64,000 bases of DNA from Sorghum bicolor (GCF_000003195.3 NC_012872.2:55161695-55225694), one strand, 5' to 3'; counted from the stretch's first letter, positions 1-11,623 are shown. Notes: a model not told the origin generated them from the letters alone. Program-made: numbers and translations.

Positions 1-3000
1 ACAACAATTCCCACGGTTGTTCCATTTTGAATCTGTACCAAGAAAACGCATGTTAGTTTTTCTATTTACCATGTTGTAATTCTTCTGCTGCTCAAGATAT
101 GGTGTACTTACTTTGTTCCAACTGTGCCCCAAAAATTCATTTGTTGAAATGGCATTTTGTGCATAGGATAGAGGAGAGATCCAGTAACCCCAAATCCACC
201 ATTTCTTCACATCAGCTGGAAAAGAGAGATAAATCAAGCTAAACATATAGACGAGAAAATCATTCATTATTTTGAAAGAAACATGAACATCGATCATGTC
301 ACCACAGAAAGTTGAGTTACTTACGTCGTGCAAGTATAAAGCCACCCAGTGTTTGAAAAGCCAACAGCGCTAAGGGGCCAAAGGTATGAGACACAACCAT
401 GTCTCTTCCAATTCCAGCAATGAAGCGGAAAAGAGCAGATGACATCTGATTGAGTGCAAGGAGCAGCAGATACTGCTTAAAGAACCTGATGACAAACAAT
501 CGCTCAGACTTCGTTTAACAAATTTATTTATCATTCAATGTTCAATTTGATTATTTCTAATTAGAAAACAATTAAGTGTGATGAAAGGAGCATATTTCAT
601 GGATTCCGAGACATAAGACATGTGTTCTAACGCATCTTACCTGATCACACTGGGATCAAATCCAATGACATAGTATGTGGTGAAAACATAAACCCCAACT
701 TCCAAAAATGTGATAGGGATCTGAAGAATCCATGATGGTATGGTGTAGGCCCATGCAGGAAAGAAGAGAAGATCCCTCTGCTTGAAGAAAACCGGAAGCT
801 TCATGACAGTCATGGCAAGCTCTGCGAAACCATTGAACATGATTGTGTCGAGGGCAAAGAAGAGTGCTCCCATGTAGATGCCTCCATAAGATTCTTCTCG
901 TTTCATATTGGTACGGAAAAATGTGGTCATCACAATAAACGACATAACAGTAAGCTGCAACAATAATGGAAAAGTTCAGATTGATGTCATCTAATCTATA
1001 CCTTAATAATCAGAATAAACGCATTAAAAAATGAGCTTACATTAACAGCCTTGAAAATGTACATAAATGCATTCCTCTTCATGAGTAGAAGCTCCCTGTC
1101 AATAGTGGCTTTGAGCAACTCCTTCCTGCTGACACCAAACTTTGAAGTAGCTAGAGCAGCAGGGTGGCTCCAGGTCCTATCAAATGGCTCTGAAAGTTCA
1201 TTTTGTATGGACCGGCCCACGTGGAATGTACTGAATGCATCTGCAAATTTCTTCACAGGCACAAAACAGTATGGCCTGTCCTGCCGATACCAGTACTGCC
1301 CCTGGTCTTTCCTTGATGTCACCTTTTAAATAAGTGAAACATATCAGTGCAGTTCGCCTTTAAAAATCAAAATCACTAGATGACAGGATTTATAGATGAT
1401 GCTCATACTTCCTGCAAGAAGTCAGCAACACCCTTTCTGGCAGGGCATCTGAAGCCCATGAACTCAAAGAACTCGAGCACATTTTCACGGGGGCCCTGGT
1501 ATACAACATGCCCATCAGATAGGAGTATAATGTCATCGAACAAGTTGTATGTTTCAGGCGCTGGCTGGAGCAAGGAAATGACTGCAGTTCCACCAAGGAT
1601 GTGGATAGTCTGCCTAAGCGAATTCACAATCTGGTATGTGGTTGAGCTGTCCAGTCCAGTGGATATCTCATCCATGAACAAAGCTCTTGCTGGACCAACA
1701 AGCATTTCACCTAAGCAGTGAGGACATAAGGAGGTTAGAACGTGTTTTTCTAGCGTTTTACAGTAAAATACAACAATTTAAGGGGGAAAAAAGGATGCCC
1801 TGGGTTTGTATTTTGATCATTGCTTGTACCTGTTGTGACACGCTTTCGTTGACCACCAGAAATACCCCTCATCATCTCATTTCCTACCACCGTATCAGCA
1901 CAGACCTCCAAGCCTAATATCTGCAGGTATATGTAGGCAAGCAGCAGGCATGAGATCTCAATTCCGTGATAACAAAAGTCATTTTGGTTGTGTTACAGCT
2001 AGCAGACTGTACCTTCAGTATGTAGTCTGTAACAATACTGGATTCTTGCCCACCCATAGCTGAGGCCTACAGAAGTTTATAGTTAAATAGCTGTTACCAA
2101 GTTGCAAATAAACAGGTAGGAGGTGATATATATGGCTGTCTACATTAAGTGCTGAAATGTTCCTGTTTTATACTTGCACGAATAGTTTTATCAAGGACAG
2201 AATGCTCTTAAAATCTGTAACAGCCTCACCTTCATATAGACATCAATATCATGATCTGGCTTGATGTTTGCTGCCTTCTCTCTTCTCGCCAACTCAGTCA
2301 GCATTTCTAGAACAAGGCAAATAACAAAGCTTAGTACTAATCCAAGTGATGGCATAACCCATCCAATGGTCTGAAATAAAAGAAACCACACGCATACCAT
2401 ATCTAGTGCCAACACCTTGGCACCGCGCCGAGAAGGCCAAGGTCTCCCTCACAGTCATCTCCCCAATGTGGAGATCGTGCTGGCTGATGTAGGCCGCTGT
2501 CCTCTCGGGGACAAACTCGTTCATCCCGTGCCCATTGTAGGTAACCTTCCCTGAAACCCTGAGGTCCTTGTCGAGCTTCCCTGCCAGCGCCAGGAGCAAG
2601 GTGGTCTTGCCTGATCCGGGAGGTCCGAGCAGCAGAGTCATCCTCCGGGGCTTGACGACCCCGCTGACGTCATGGAGGACGGTCATCGGCCGCTTCCTGC
2701 TGGGCAAGATGTGGAGCGCGTTCCCGATGGACTGTGAGGGAGAGACAGCAGAGATACTTCCATTTTAGTACGGAACGATGCATAAATTAGATGTCGCAGT
2801 GAACAATCACGCAGTTGCAGCTCTAGGCAATAAGCAAGGTGCGAGAAGTCGATCACGCACGGAAGGTGCTCGAGTAAACGCCGCAGTGGCGCTTTCCGGC
2901 GTCGCGGCGAGCGCCCGCCATGATGGTTGTTGCTCCTCGCGGTACGGATGGAAACGCGACGGCCGAGACAGACAATAAGAGCGGGGTAGGCGCCGCCGCT

Positions 3001-6000
3001 AGGAGGGGATGCGGCGGCGGCGGCGGCGGCTATGGGTGCTCGGTGGCGGGAGAGATCGGGTGGAACAGAATCAACTTTGCCCCGATTTTTTTTTATGCGT
3101 GTAGCACTTTTATTTATATTTAAAAATTATTATTTAATTATGGACTACACCTTGACATAAAAGATTCGTCTAATAAATTATAGGTAAACTATATAATTAA
3201 TTTTTAATTTATATTTAATACTCTATACATGTCGTAAGTTTTGATGTGATGGCTTAATAGGTTTTTGATTTTGAGATGAACTAAACAAGACCTCAGCAGA
3301 GAGACTTTAGCTGTCTCCAATAGGAGACCTATTGGGAAACCCAAAACTAAAATAGATTTTCAACACAATATCTATAACCTCCAACAAACTACCTATACGG
3401 AAGACCCATTTTAGATATTAGGAGAGGAACAACCCAAATTTAGGTATCCTCTCCTCGAGACCCATTTGCAGAAAATGTTATCTTTTAGGTCTTGTTGAAG
3501 AAGACTAAAAATAAGTATTGAATCTTGTGACTGTAGCGCTATCCAAAAAACAAATAAGTCTTGTATTTTGGGTGAGGATTGTTGGAGATAGTGTTAGCGG
3601 AGGGCAGATCTCAGCGGAGGTCAGAAAGGGTTTAATGGACCAGTAGGTCCAGTTGGACTGGTTTGTAACAGAATAATGGCTCCGCTGAATATGGTCTTTT
3701 TGTTCAAATTTGAAGCTGCCTTCAATCTAGAGAAATTAAGGTCCTGTTTGGTACAGCTCACAACAGCTTCATGAGCTGTTGTGAGCTGTTTTTTTTGCCA
3801 AACATTTATTTCCAAAACAGCTTTATGGGTGAAGCTGTTTTTCCTCTCCTCTAACAAAGACATAAGTTGGATGAAGCTGGAAAAAAGTAGCTTATTGCAG
3901 CTTCTCCCTCATTTCTCTCTCTCAACTATGCATGAAGCAGTTGCTGAAGCTATTTTGCCAAACACTTTTTCCAAAACAGTCCAGCTTCATCTAGAAAGTC
4001 ACTCATGAAGCTATTTTCTAAAAAAACAGCTTCACTAGTGAAGTTGAGCTGTGCCAAACAAGCCCTAAAAAACTGTAAAAAAAAGGTTGTTGGTTAACTT
4101 GATGCAGCTGTTGATGGGTGGCTAGCTTGACAGCCCCATATATCAGCAGGTGCAAAGTGTGCACCTGTTCTCCAAATTTTTAGGGCCTCCAAATTTGGTA
4201 CATTTATATTTATCACCAAGTAAAAATTAAATGGCCCATCAGCTCATAGCACTTGGCAGCCCATCAGCCCTTCTCTCACATAGGACTGCAAGTCGGCAGC
4301 GACGCGTTTGCCGCAATTCAGATCATCGTCGCGCCGTTGCAGCTGCTAGACCTAGACGCGGCAGAATCAGCACGGCATCGCGGGCTTGCAGCGATCACGC
4401 AAACATCACCAAGAAGCAGTTGTCATCCGCCGGCGCCGAGAGCCTACACCAACACGACGCCATCGACAGCTCGATAGACGGTACGCACACAAATTTATCC
4501 CCATTCCCAATTGTGTACGGTTGTACACTTCTACCTTGAAAATCATATTAGTCTAAAATCTGCATTATTTAGGGAATTTCATAGGAGATTTTAGATTTGC
4601 ATCATGTCTTCAAGAAATAGGAAGTTTGAATATGGTCATGAAAAACATAAGAAGAATCAGAGATTAGAAGCTGTAGCTCAAACTTAAAGGGGTGCTCTTG
4701 ATAGATATATTCTGAAAGATTCTCAGTTTACTTCTCAAAATCAGACACGTGATGCTAATGTTGGCGAGGGTAATGTTGAAGATGGTAGAAACACAGGTGG
4801 GGCTCATACTGCAGAAATTAACAACGAAGATATCGGACATGTTGATGAAGCACTTGCTAGAACTGAAAGTAACAGTGACAACAATAGTTCTTTCCAGCCT
4901 GACATATATGATCCAAGATATTGGGATTCACTTGATTCTAAAATGATTGATATATTGCTATAGAAGGGTCCTAAAAGAGATTTGTCAATTCTTAAAGGTC
5001 CTAAAGATAGATTTTTTAGAAGATTTTCTATAACATTTTACACGAGAGTTCTTGCAAATGGTGAAACTTGTGACAGAGAATGGCTTGTATATTGCAAACC
5101 TCTAGATAGAGTATTTTTCTTTTGTTGCAAATTATTGAGAAAGGGGCATGCAAAAGGACAATTAGCATGATGGGTTCAGTGATTGGAATCATTTTGGCAC
5201 TAAAGTTAAAGAGCATGAAACTAGTGTAGAGCATGTTAATTTTGAATATGGCTTCTTGGTATGAGTTGCGCCTCAGGTTGTAGAATGATCAAACAATTGA
5301 CAACGTTGCTCAAAGAGAATTCCAAAAGGAAAGGGAACATTGGAGAAAAGTTTTGTACAGAATTATCTTGGTTGTAAAATTTCTTGCATCACATAATTTA
5401 GCATTCTGTGGCAGTAATAGCAAGTTATACCAAGATAGCAATGGAAATTTCTTAGGAAATTTCTTGCATCACATAATCTAGCATTCTTGTGTCAATCTAG
5501 AAGCTAAACTTAAAAGTGGAGAACATTTAGATATTGATGGAAGAGAATTATATGTTGAGTTAAAGTTCATTCAAGATCATATTGACAAATCTATGGACCC
5601 TCTTGATATTCTGAAATATTTGAAACGGTATGGTTCTTTCCAAAACATCATTATTGTATACAGAGTTTTGTTAACCATTCCTGTTACCGTTGCATATGCG
5701 GAAAGGAGCTTTTCTAAACTCAAGTTATAGAAGTCCTACTTGCGATGTGCAATGACACAAGAAAGACTCAATGGGTTGGCAACAATAGCACTTGAAAATG
5801 ATATATTGGAGATGATAAAGTATGAAAATATAATTGAAGACTTCATTTCAAAGAATACTAGGAGAATGATGCTTTTTAGTATAACATAAGGTCAATTTGT
5901 TGCTTAAGTATTTTTGTAGGTACGGCCCTGCTTGCGAGAAGCCGAAATGTTTGAATGGCTCAACCCGTGGTTGGTGGCTTTATTAACACTCAAAGTTGCT

Positions 6001-9000
6001 ACTATAGCTTGCATGCTTTCTACTCCCTCCGTCTCAAATTATAAGTCATTCCAAGACTTTTGTAGAATCAAAGTATTTCAAGTTTGATCAAATTTATATG
6101 GTAGGATAATGACATTTATAATATCAACCAAGTATCATTAAGTTCTTCATTACTTATATTTTCATAGAATATCTATTTGATGCCACAAAATTTTATAATT
6201 TTTTTATGATTTTGGTTAAACTTAAGATACTTTGGCTCTGCAAGATTGTTAAAATGAATTACAATTTATTAGGATGAAAGGAGTAGGTAGCTAAATGCGG
6301 GCTCACTTCATGCGACTAGCATTAACACATAAATATTCACTATCCTTTTGTGTCGCCTTCGTTCCCACGAGGCAAATCGACGTGACATAGTATATCCGTA
6401 CTTGCTCCGTCGTTGACCAGACTCAGCCGGAAAGGATCACTGGTCACTCTCACCTACCAGTTACTACCGTACGTACCCAAGCTACCGACCGAGTAAGAAC
6501 GCGTGCAACTTGTCTTGCATCAAGAAAAGGGGAAATAAAAAGAAAAAAAGAAACGGCTATCTACCCGGCCAAGTGCCTTTCCCGCTACGGCGTCGTCGCT
6601 GTCGACCACAAGCCAAGTAGACATAGAGAAACCAAGGGCTGTACGTAAGGATGAAAACGATCGGAAACGGTCGAAAAACTCCTAAATTGTTTTCTACTTT
6701 TACATTTGAAATACGAAAACGAAAACGAAAACGGTAAAGTCGGACACGAAAACGAACACGAACTTACGAAATATCGAGAATTTCGAAAACGAACCAATTC
6801 GATCGGATTTATGTCGAACACGGTCGATATACGAAAACTGAATACGAAATACTGATATATAAAAGTGCATGACTAAAAGTATATATAGGATCAAGTTCAA
6901 ATGCATATAATAATTAAAAAGTGCATGCTCCTTAGTCTTAGGCATTTAATACAATAGCCCACACATAAATACAAGTCTAGAATAAGCAATTAATAGCTAA
7001 CATGAACACAACTAGCCACTAGTAGAAAGAACGCAGATGCATGGTGAGTAGTCTGTAATTAGACTGTGTGACCCTACAGTTGACTAAATTCGGTTTAAAC
7101 CAAATTTTGAATTCGAAATATTTCATATTAAAAGTAGAAAAGTAGAAAACGGTCGAAAAATATCGAAACCGTTTTCTACTTTTATATTTGAAATACGAAA
7201 CATCTAAAATACGAAAGCGAAAACGATAAAGTCGGACAAAAAAATATGAATTCGATCGGATCAAATATAGAAAGCGGTTCGGTTCGGTTCGGGATATTTA
7301 CGTTACGTTTTCATACTTAGCTGTACGTATGCAGCCGGGGCTGGCTGGCTAGCTACCTGGCCCTACGTACCGTGACACATGCATGCACGCGCGCATATAT
7401 AGCCATACGTACGTCGTCGACGCAGCCATTATGCAAATGAACTTGGCATTTACCAAAATGCATAAAACTCCAAAAAAAAAACCTCTCCAATCATTATACA
7501 TTTGGACTTTGTATTTTACATAGCTATGCATTTGGAGAGGGAAACTTGGCATATATGCCAAAGGAGTCCGGCTATGCAAATAGAGATCACGGGATTCTCG
7601 ATTCCACCTCGCGGGTTTTTTTCTTCCTTCGCGCAGTTTCCCTTCGCGCCGCCACCGCTTCGCGCGATAGGAGAAGCCTCGCGCGTCCTCCTTCGACAGC
7701 TTCGCGCGCGCGTTTGGACAAAGCAGCGCACAATAGGACGACGCAGCGCGCGATAGGACGAATCTACGACGCCTTCCTCATCAACGCCGGCCAGGTACGC
7801 CTTCTTCATCAATGCGATATCTGTACGACGACGAACTGATGGCCAACAGACGACGAACTGGTACGGTGAACGGGAACTAACGGAACGGGAGATCGGTACT
7901 ATGATCGGTACTGCGAACGGGAACGACGAACTGCGCAGCTCACGATCGGTACTGCGCGGCTGTTTAGCGTGGGAATTGATGAACGGGAGACGACGGCTAT
8001 AGTTGGCCAAACGGGCGGCCCGACCCTGGCACTATACGACACTATGCGGCACTATGTCTATCGTGCCGTGCCGTCTCGGGCCATCGTGCCAAACTCTCGG
8101 CCCAGGCACGGCACTATGGCTCCTTAACCGTGCCGTGCCGTGCCGATAGGCACTGTGGCCCATCGTGCCTGTGCCGGCCCGTGGCTTCAGGAGAAGTCGA
8201 GAAGCTCATTGTGCCCTGCCTCAAGGAGAAGATGAGCGCTACCGCTGTCGTATAGTGAGGCGGGAGAAAGAGTGACCGCAACAAGGATGTGTTTGCACCG
8301 CCGACTAGGAAGTTAGGGTTTAAAAGGGTTGTGTGATGCTTATATACATGACTTAGAATACATTCAATGGTCATGATCTATCCTCAAAACATCAGATGAT
8401 GAAAATAATCGTGCCAGCGTCGTGCCAGCCTATTAATCGTGCCGTGCCCGTGCCAGCACTGCGGGCCGAAGTTGCGGCCCAGGCACGGCACTACCACCGG
8501 GCCGTGCCGTGTCTGGACCGTGCTTTTTTAGTGTCGTGCTCGGGCCGGCCCATCGTGTTAGTGCTAGATGGAAATCTATAACGACGGCGGGCTGTTTGGC
8601 GCGGGATCGATTGGCCGCGCGGGAAGGAGTGCCGCGAAACAAAATTTCCGGGAAAAAAAAGATGATGGACTTGACATTTTGCATAACGTTTGGAGATCAC
8701 CCGATTTTAGCCTTGCCATTTTCATTTGGAGGTTTGCAATTTGCCTAAAATGCATAACTTCAAATACATAATGGTTGGAGATGCTCTAAAAGAAGTCTAA
8801 ATTTGTTTAGAAATTATATAAATGAAAAATGAAATAATAATCCGATCCAGTGAATGGATCGATCATGCATGAACGTTAATAATTTCTCATCATATATATA
8901 CATGAGTGCATGACCGTAGTATATATATGCATGTAGATATCTATGTGTACACGTGTACGTACATACCTCGATGGTGTTGGTGACGGAGTTGATGAGCGTG

Positions 9001-9461
9001 GGGAGGCCACGGTCGCCGACGTGCACCTGCGCCTGGACGTGCAGGTTCTCGTAGCGCACCTCGATGGTGGGGTAGTCGATGCCGACGCGGTCCATGCGCG
9101 CCCTGAGCTTGAGCAGGAAGCGCTCGTGGTCGTCGTCGGCGGCGGCGCGGACGAGGCGCTCGATGAGGGCGCGGGACTCGCGGGCGCCCAGCCGCGCCAC
9201 GTCCACCACCTCCACCGCCACCTTCTTCTCGCCGCCGCCGCTGCCGCCGTCGGCATCGCCGTGCCCGTGCAGCGCCAGGATGCCGCGCCGCACGCGGTCG
9301 AACGTGGGGAGCCGCTCCAGCGCCGCCCACCGCAGCGCCTCCTCGTCGTCCTCCTCCTCGTCCTGGAACCGCGACGACTGCCGCGAGAACACGTCGTCCC
9401 CGCGACGCCATAGCGAGCTGTCACGACGAAGGCTCGTCACCCGGTGGATCTCCCGGTCCAT
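1..9461 (-). CDS. ABCG/PDR-type full-size ABC transporter, 5' half (3' end outside window)
   Basis: Membrane ATP-driven exporter of the pleiotropic drug resistance class (N-terminal nucleotide-binding domain, then membrane domain). Exons traced on the minus strand: 9461-8967, 2731-2398, 2306-2230, 2066-2013, 1920-1830, 1710-1409, 1322-1041, 954-641, 485-325, 215-112 and 32-1 (cut). All junctions are GT-AG and the phases agree, giving about 748 residues of a family normally near 1,450. Visible motifs: Walker A GPPGSGKT (residues ~201-208), signature SGGQ (~341-344) and Walker B LFMDE (D364/E365). The first transmembrane block follows, from about residue 540. The start at 9461 is the first ATG, about 120 bases below a TATA box. 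Intron 1 is about 6.2 kb and holds nested transposons, but its splice sites are intact. The family assignment is firm; the substrate and exact ABCG member cannot be told. Confidence 0.93.
3085..3292. mobile_element. Degenerate Tourist-like MITE in ABCG intron 1
   Basis: The internal blocks match the other GGCC...AACTAAACAAGGCC elements in this window (11849, 18440, 33785): a stretch like TAATTATGGACTA, then AAAAGATTCGTCT, then TATATTTAATACTC and an AACTAAACAAGACC right end. The left terminus is eroded, so the boundary is approximate. Confidence 0.5.
3310..3592. mobile_element. MITE with TGTCTCCAA-type inverted ends in ABCG intron 1
   Basis: The left end reads CTGTCTCCAATAGGAGACC. The right end, in reverse complement, reads CTATCTCCAACAATCC, giving imperfect terminal inverted repeats around about 280 AT-rich bases without coding potential. 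No clear target duplication was found, so the superfamily is open. Confidence 0.45.
3740..4065. mobile_element. Tourist-like MITE, 326 bp, in ABCG intron 1
   Basis: The left end GGTCCTGTTTGGTACAGCTC is inverted at the right end (GAGCTGTGCCAAACAAGCCC). It is flanked by the 3-bp duplication TAA on both sides (3737-3739 and 4066-4068). The interior repeats AGCTTCA/TGAAGCT words on both strands, so the transcript could fold into a long hairpin. Confidence 0.75.
4592..5889 (+). pseudogene. hAT transposase remnant (TTF zinc finger / DUF4371 / hAT dimerisation type)
   Basis: Decayed transposase of the plant hAT group that begins with a TTF-type zinc finger. From the ATG at about 4603 the reading frame shows a basic N-terminus, then the [12 protein letters not shown] segment and a zinc-finger-like block with [12 protein letters not shown] (near 5060-5090). 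A DUF4371-like block follows near 5260-5440 ([12 protein letters not shown] words, [10 protein letters not shown]). The C-terminal dimerisation segment is near 5570-5880 ([16 protein letters not shown]). In-frame stops (for example at 4685 and 5728) and frameshifts interrupt it. The catalytic middle is missing between about 5460 and 5490, where a short direct repeat marks the deletion. It lies in ABCG intron 1 on the strand opposite the gene. The element ends were not resolved, although GGCCCTG at about 5924-5930 may be the right terminus. Confidence 0.8.
6023..6283. mobile_element. Stowaway MITE, 261 bp, in ABCG intron 1
   Basis: CTCCCTCCGTCTCAAATTATAAG at the left is mirrored by an eroded ...AATTTATTAGGATGAAAGGAG at the right, with TA on both outer sides (6021-6022, 6284-6285). 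This is the Tc1/mariner-derived Stowaway pattern. Confidence 0.8.
6646..7319. mobile_element. Ds-like non-autonomous hAT element, 674 bp, in ABCG intron 1
   Basis: The ends read TAAGGATGAAAACG (left) and, in reverse complement, TAAGTATGAAAACG (right), which closely resemble the Ac/Ds terminal repeat. A perfect 8-bp target duplication GCTGTACG flanks it (6638-6645 and 7320-7327). Subterminal regions are rich in AAACGG, CGAAAACGAAAACG and CGGTTCGGTTCGG words, as in Ac/Ds subterminal transposase-binding regions. No transposase ORF is present. Confidence 0.88.
7481..8788. mobile_element. Probable composite MITE or MULE-like element split by a younger hAT insertion
   Basis: The left border CTCTCCAATCATTATACATTTGG (near 7482) resembles the reverse complement of the right border (TCTCCAACCATTATGTATTTGAAG, near 8757-8785). 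Inside both borders lie ATGCATTT-type words. The element at 7998-8580 sits inside it with its own target duplication. The outer boundary and superfamily are tentative. Confidence 0.4.
7998..8580. mobile_element. nDart-like non-autonomous hAT element, 583 bp
   Basis: The left terminus TATAGTTGGCCAAACGGGC resembles the rice Dart/nDart end. The subterminal regions carry many CCGTGCC / GGCACGG repeats on both sides, typical of that group. A perfect 8-bp target duplication ACGACGGC lies at 7990-7997 and 8581-8588. The right terminus (TATAGATTTCCATC in reverse complement) matches only partly. It contains no transposase. It is nested in an older repeat inside ABCG intron 1. Confidence 0.82.
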
Positions 9462-9577
9462 TATCTTTTCTTGATGGATCCGGCCTGCCTTTGGTAGGTG
9501 GCTAGGCTTTCGGGCCTAGTAGCTCTCTCTCTAGCTCCCCTCTGCATGTATTGAGCTTGGCGGAGGAGAAGAAGCTG

Positions 9578-9587
9578 CTATATATAC
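9578..9587 (-). promoter_or_regulatory. TATA box of the ABCG gene
   Basis: On the minus strand the sequence reads GTATATATAG, about 120 bases upstream of the ABCG start codon. Transcription would begin near 9545-9555, leaving a 5' UTR of roughly 90 bases. The position suits a plant TATA box; the transcription start is inferred. Confidence 0.6.
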
Positions 9588-9648
9588 GGAGGCCGTGGCA
9601 GTGCGAAGTTGGTGAGGACCAACCAGTACACACATGCATCTTAACTTA

Positions 9649-9984
9649 GGCCATTGCTGACGAAAATTTTCTAGGCGTCACATTGGATGTGTCGGAAGGA
9701 TGTCGGGAGAGAATTTTAGAAACTAATAAAAAACAAATTACATAGCTCGACAGGAAACTGCAAGACAAATCTACTAAGCATAATTAATCTATCATTAGCA
9801 CATGTGGGTTACTGTAGCACTTAAGGCTAATCATAGAGTAACTAGGCTTAAAAGATTCGTCTCGTGATTTTCAACCAAACTGTGTAATTAGTTTATTTTT
9901 TAGGTACATTTAATATTCCATGTATGTGTCCAAAGATTTGATGGGATGGATGAAAAAATTTTGGGTGGGAAACTAAACAGGGCC
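9649..9984. mobile_element. Tourist-like MITE, ~336 bp subfamily, upstream of ABCG gene
   Basis: It starts GGCC and ends AACTAAACAGGGCC, with TTA on both sides (9646-9648, 9985-9987). The interior (GTGTCGGAAGGATGTCGGG, AGCACATGTGGGTTACTGTAG) is shared with 22961-23303 in the reverse orientation and partly with 42275-42610, defining one asymmetric-ended subfamily. It lies within the probable promoter region of the ABCG gene. Confidence 0.8.
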
Positions 9985-9990
9985 TTATTA

Positions 9991-10355
9991 GGCCAGTTTC
10001 AGTGGGGTTTTATCAGGATGTCATGCACATTTATTAGAGCGTCATGTCAGCAAAACTGTACTTTTTACATGAAACGAAGAGGAGAGAGAAGGAAGTAGTT
10101 TCACCATGGTGAAACCCCGCGGGCGTTGTTTCCCACGCGGTAAAACGGGATAAAATCTCCATTGAGAACTAAATCGTTTCACCATTTTGCATGTGATCTA
10201 ATCATTTCACAGTAATTAAATGCTTTGCCTAGTCTAGAAAACGTCAAGGTGAAACTCATACATTGTAGAGGTTGTTTTAATATTCATTTCATTGATGCTC
10301 TGTCAACGAATTTGTTTTGGAAAAAGTGTATTAAAATATACCACTGACACTGGCC
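9991..10355. mobile_element. Tourist-like MITE, 365 bp
   Basis: The ends GGCCAGTTTCAGTGG and CCACTGACACTGGCC are inverted, with TTA on both sides (9988-9990, 10356-10358). Only the bases TTATTA separate it from the preceding MITE. Confidence 0.8.
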
Positions 10356-11005
10356 TTATCAACCTTGACTTTGACTCTCTCGATCGAAGTCTCGCAGATA
10401 CACACATACTGATGCCGCCTTTGATTACATTTGATTATTGTTCGTAGGAGCCCTAGTTAAGCTGCTATTATTCACGAGCGTATTTATATATACACCTCGC
10501 TCGCCTGGCCATCACGAGACAACGTACCTTTCCTGGCATCACGTACCGGCGATTTTGTCTTGTCTATGATCCAGGCATGCAACCATCACGCGCGCATGGA
10601 GGCGGTCAACGCCACCCGCACGGGCCTCACCGTCAGCGACAGAGGAACACCTTCCTTCGTTCGGGGCTCTCTCTCTCTCTCTCTCTGTTCACTGCAGTCT
10701 GCAGCGGTAGCGGTCGGTGTTGGGTACCTCTGATGTGTGTGTCCGCCCGCCTTTTTTGTTTTTTTCCTTTTTCCGAAAGTCACAGTTACGTCCTGGTAGT
10801 TTGATTTTAGAATCTGAACACAGAGCTTAACGCAATCGTTCAAAGCCTTAATGTTTTGCCAGAGCTAGAGTTGTTTTGCTTTACACTACATTACACAATC
10901 GCGCCACCGCCCAGCCACCTCAGGCAGGCAATTAGGCTTATCGACGAAATTTGAAAATAAAATTTTTCATTATATCAAAGAAGAAGACTATAATTTGCTA
11001 GTTAA
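10356..11005. other. Non-coding interval with a CT microsatellite
   Basis: No convincing gene was found. A (CT)n run of about 20 bases lies at 10669-10688. The rest is mixed-composition spacer. Confidence 0.5.
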
Positions 11006-11014
11006 ATATTTTTA

Positions 11015-11623
11015 GGTGAAATAGCCATCTTCGTCCCTAAACTATTGCCTGAGGCTCACTTTGGTCCCTCAACTTTCAAAATGTCTAGTTTAGTCCTTAA
11101 ACAATCCATTTGCGGGTCGATCTCGTCCACCCCCATTAATTAATCGCATGTGTCCAGGAGTAGATGTGAACTGTCATTGTTGCCCATCGCTCCATACATG
11201 AGTGCTTTTTACTTGAGAAATACAAGAAGACATACCAACAAATGCAAGTCTTGACAAACTAATAACGCATGCAGTGATTAGTTTGTCAAAACTAGTAATT
11301 TTTATGTCAGAAACATGATCACCGTACATGTTAAATTTATTCTGGACATGTGACATGATAGACTTCAATAATTTGTTTTTGTATTCAGTCCACTTGGCCT
11401 CAAACATTGGAAATGGGACTGAGATGGCCAGCTGCTAAAGGATGGAGAGAGGGACAACAATGACATTTTACATCTACTCTTAGACATGGCGATTTTAATT
11501 TATGGGGATGGATAAGGTCGACCCGCAAATAAATTGTTTAAGGACTAAACTGGACGTTTTGAAAGTTAAGAGACTAAAGTGAGTCTCGGATAATAGTATA
11601 GAGACGAAAATGGCTATTTCGCC
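11015..11623. mobile_element. Mutator-like non-autonomous element, 609 bp, with ~125-bp inverted ends
   Basis: The terminal inverted repeats are long. The left GGTGAAATAGCCATCTTCGT and the right end in reverse complement (GGCGAAATAGCCATTTTCGT) stay alignable for about 125 bases. A perfect 9-bp target duplication ATATTTTTA flanks it (11006-11014, 11624-11632). Long TIRs plus 9-bp duplication are the Mutator signature. The centre (about 11170-11410) holds a short open frame on the minus strand that could be captured host sequence. Confidence 0.85.

Noticed and set aside
2778..3123. GC-rich frames at the 3' end of ABCG intron 1
   Set aside because: Inside the intron on the opposite strand, low complexity (GGC/GCC runs), no domain.
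4231..4539. Short GC-rich plus-strand frames before the hAT remnant
   Set aside because: Probably untranslated leader of the hAT element; no homology-like motif and two overlapping frames equally open.
7516..8010. 164-codon minus-strand frame
   Set aside because: It runs across the edge of two transposon insertions, has low-complexity Arg/Ser composition and no domain; an accidental frame.
8876..9474. Several long open frames on both strands over ABCG exon 1
   Set aside because: They are shadows of a very GC-rich exon. Only the frame starting at 9461 matches ABCG and splices in phase.
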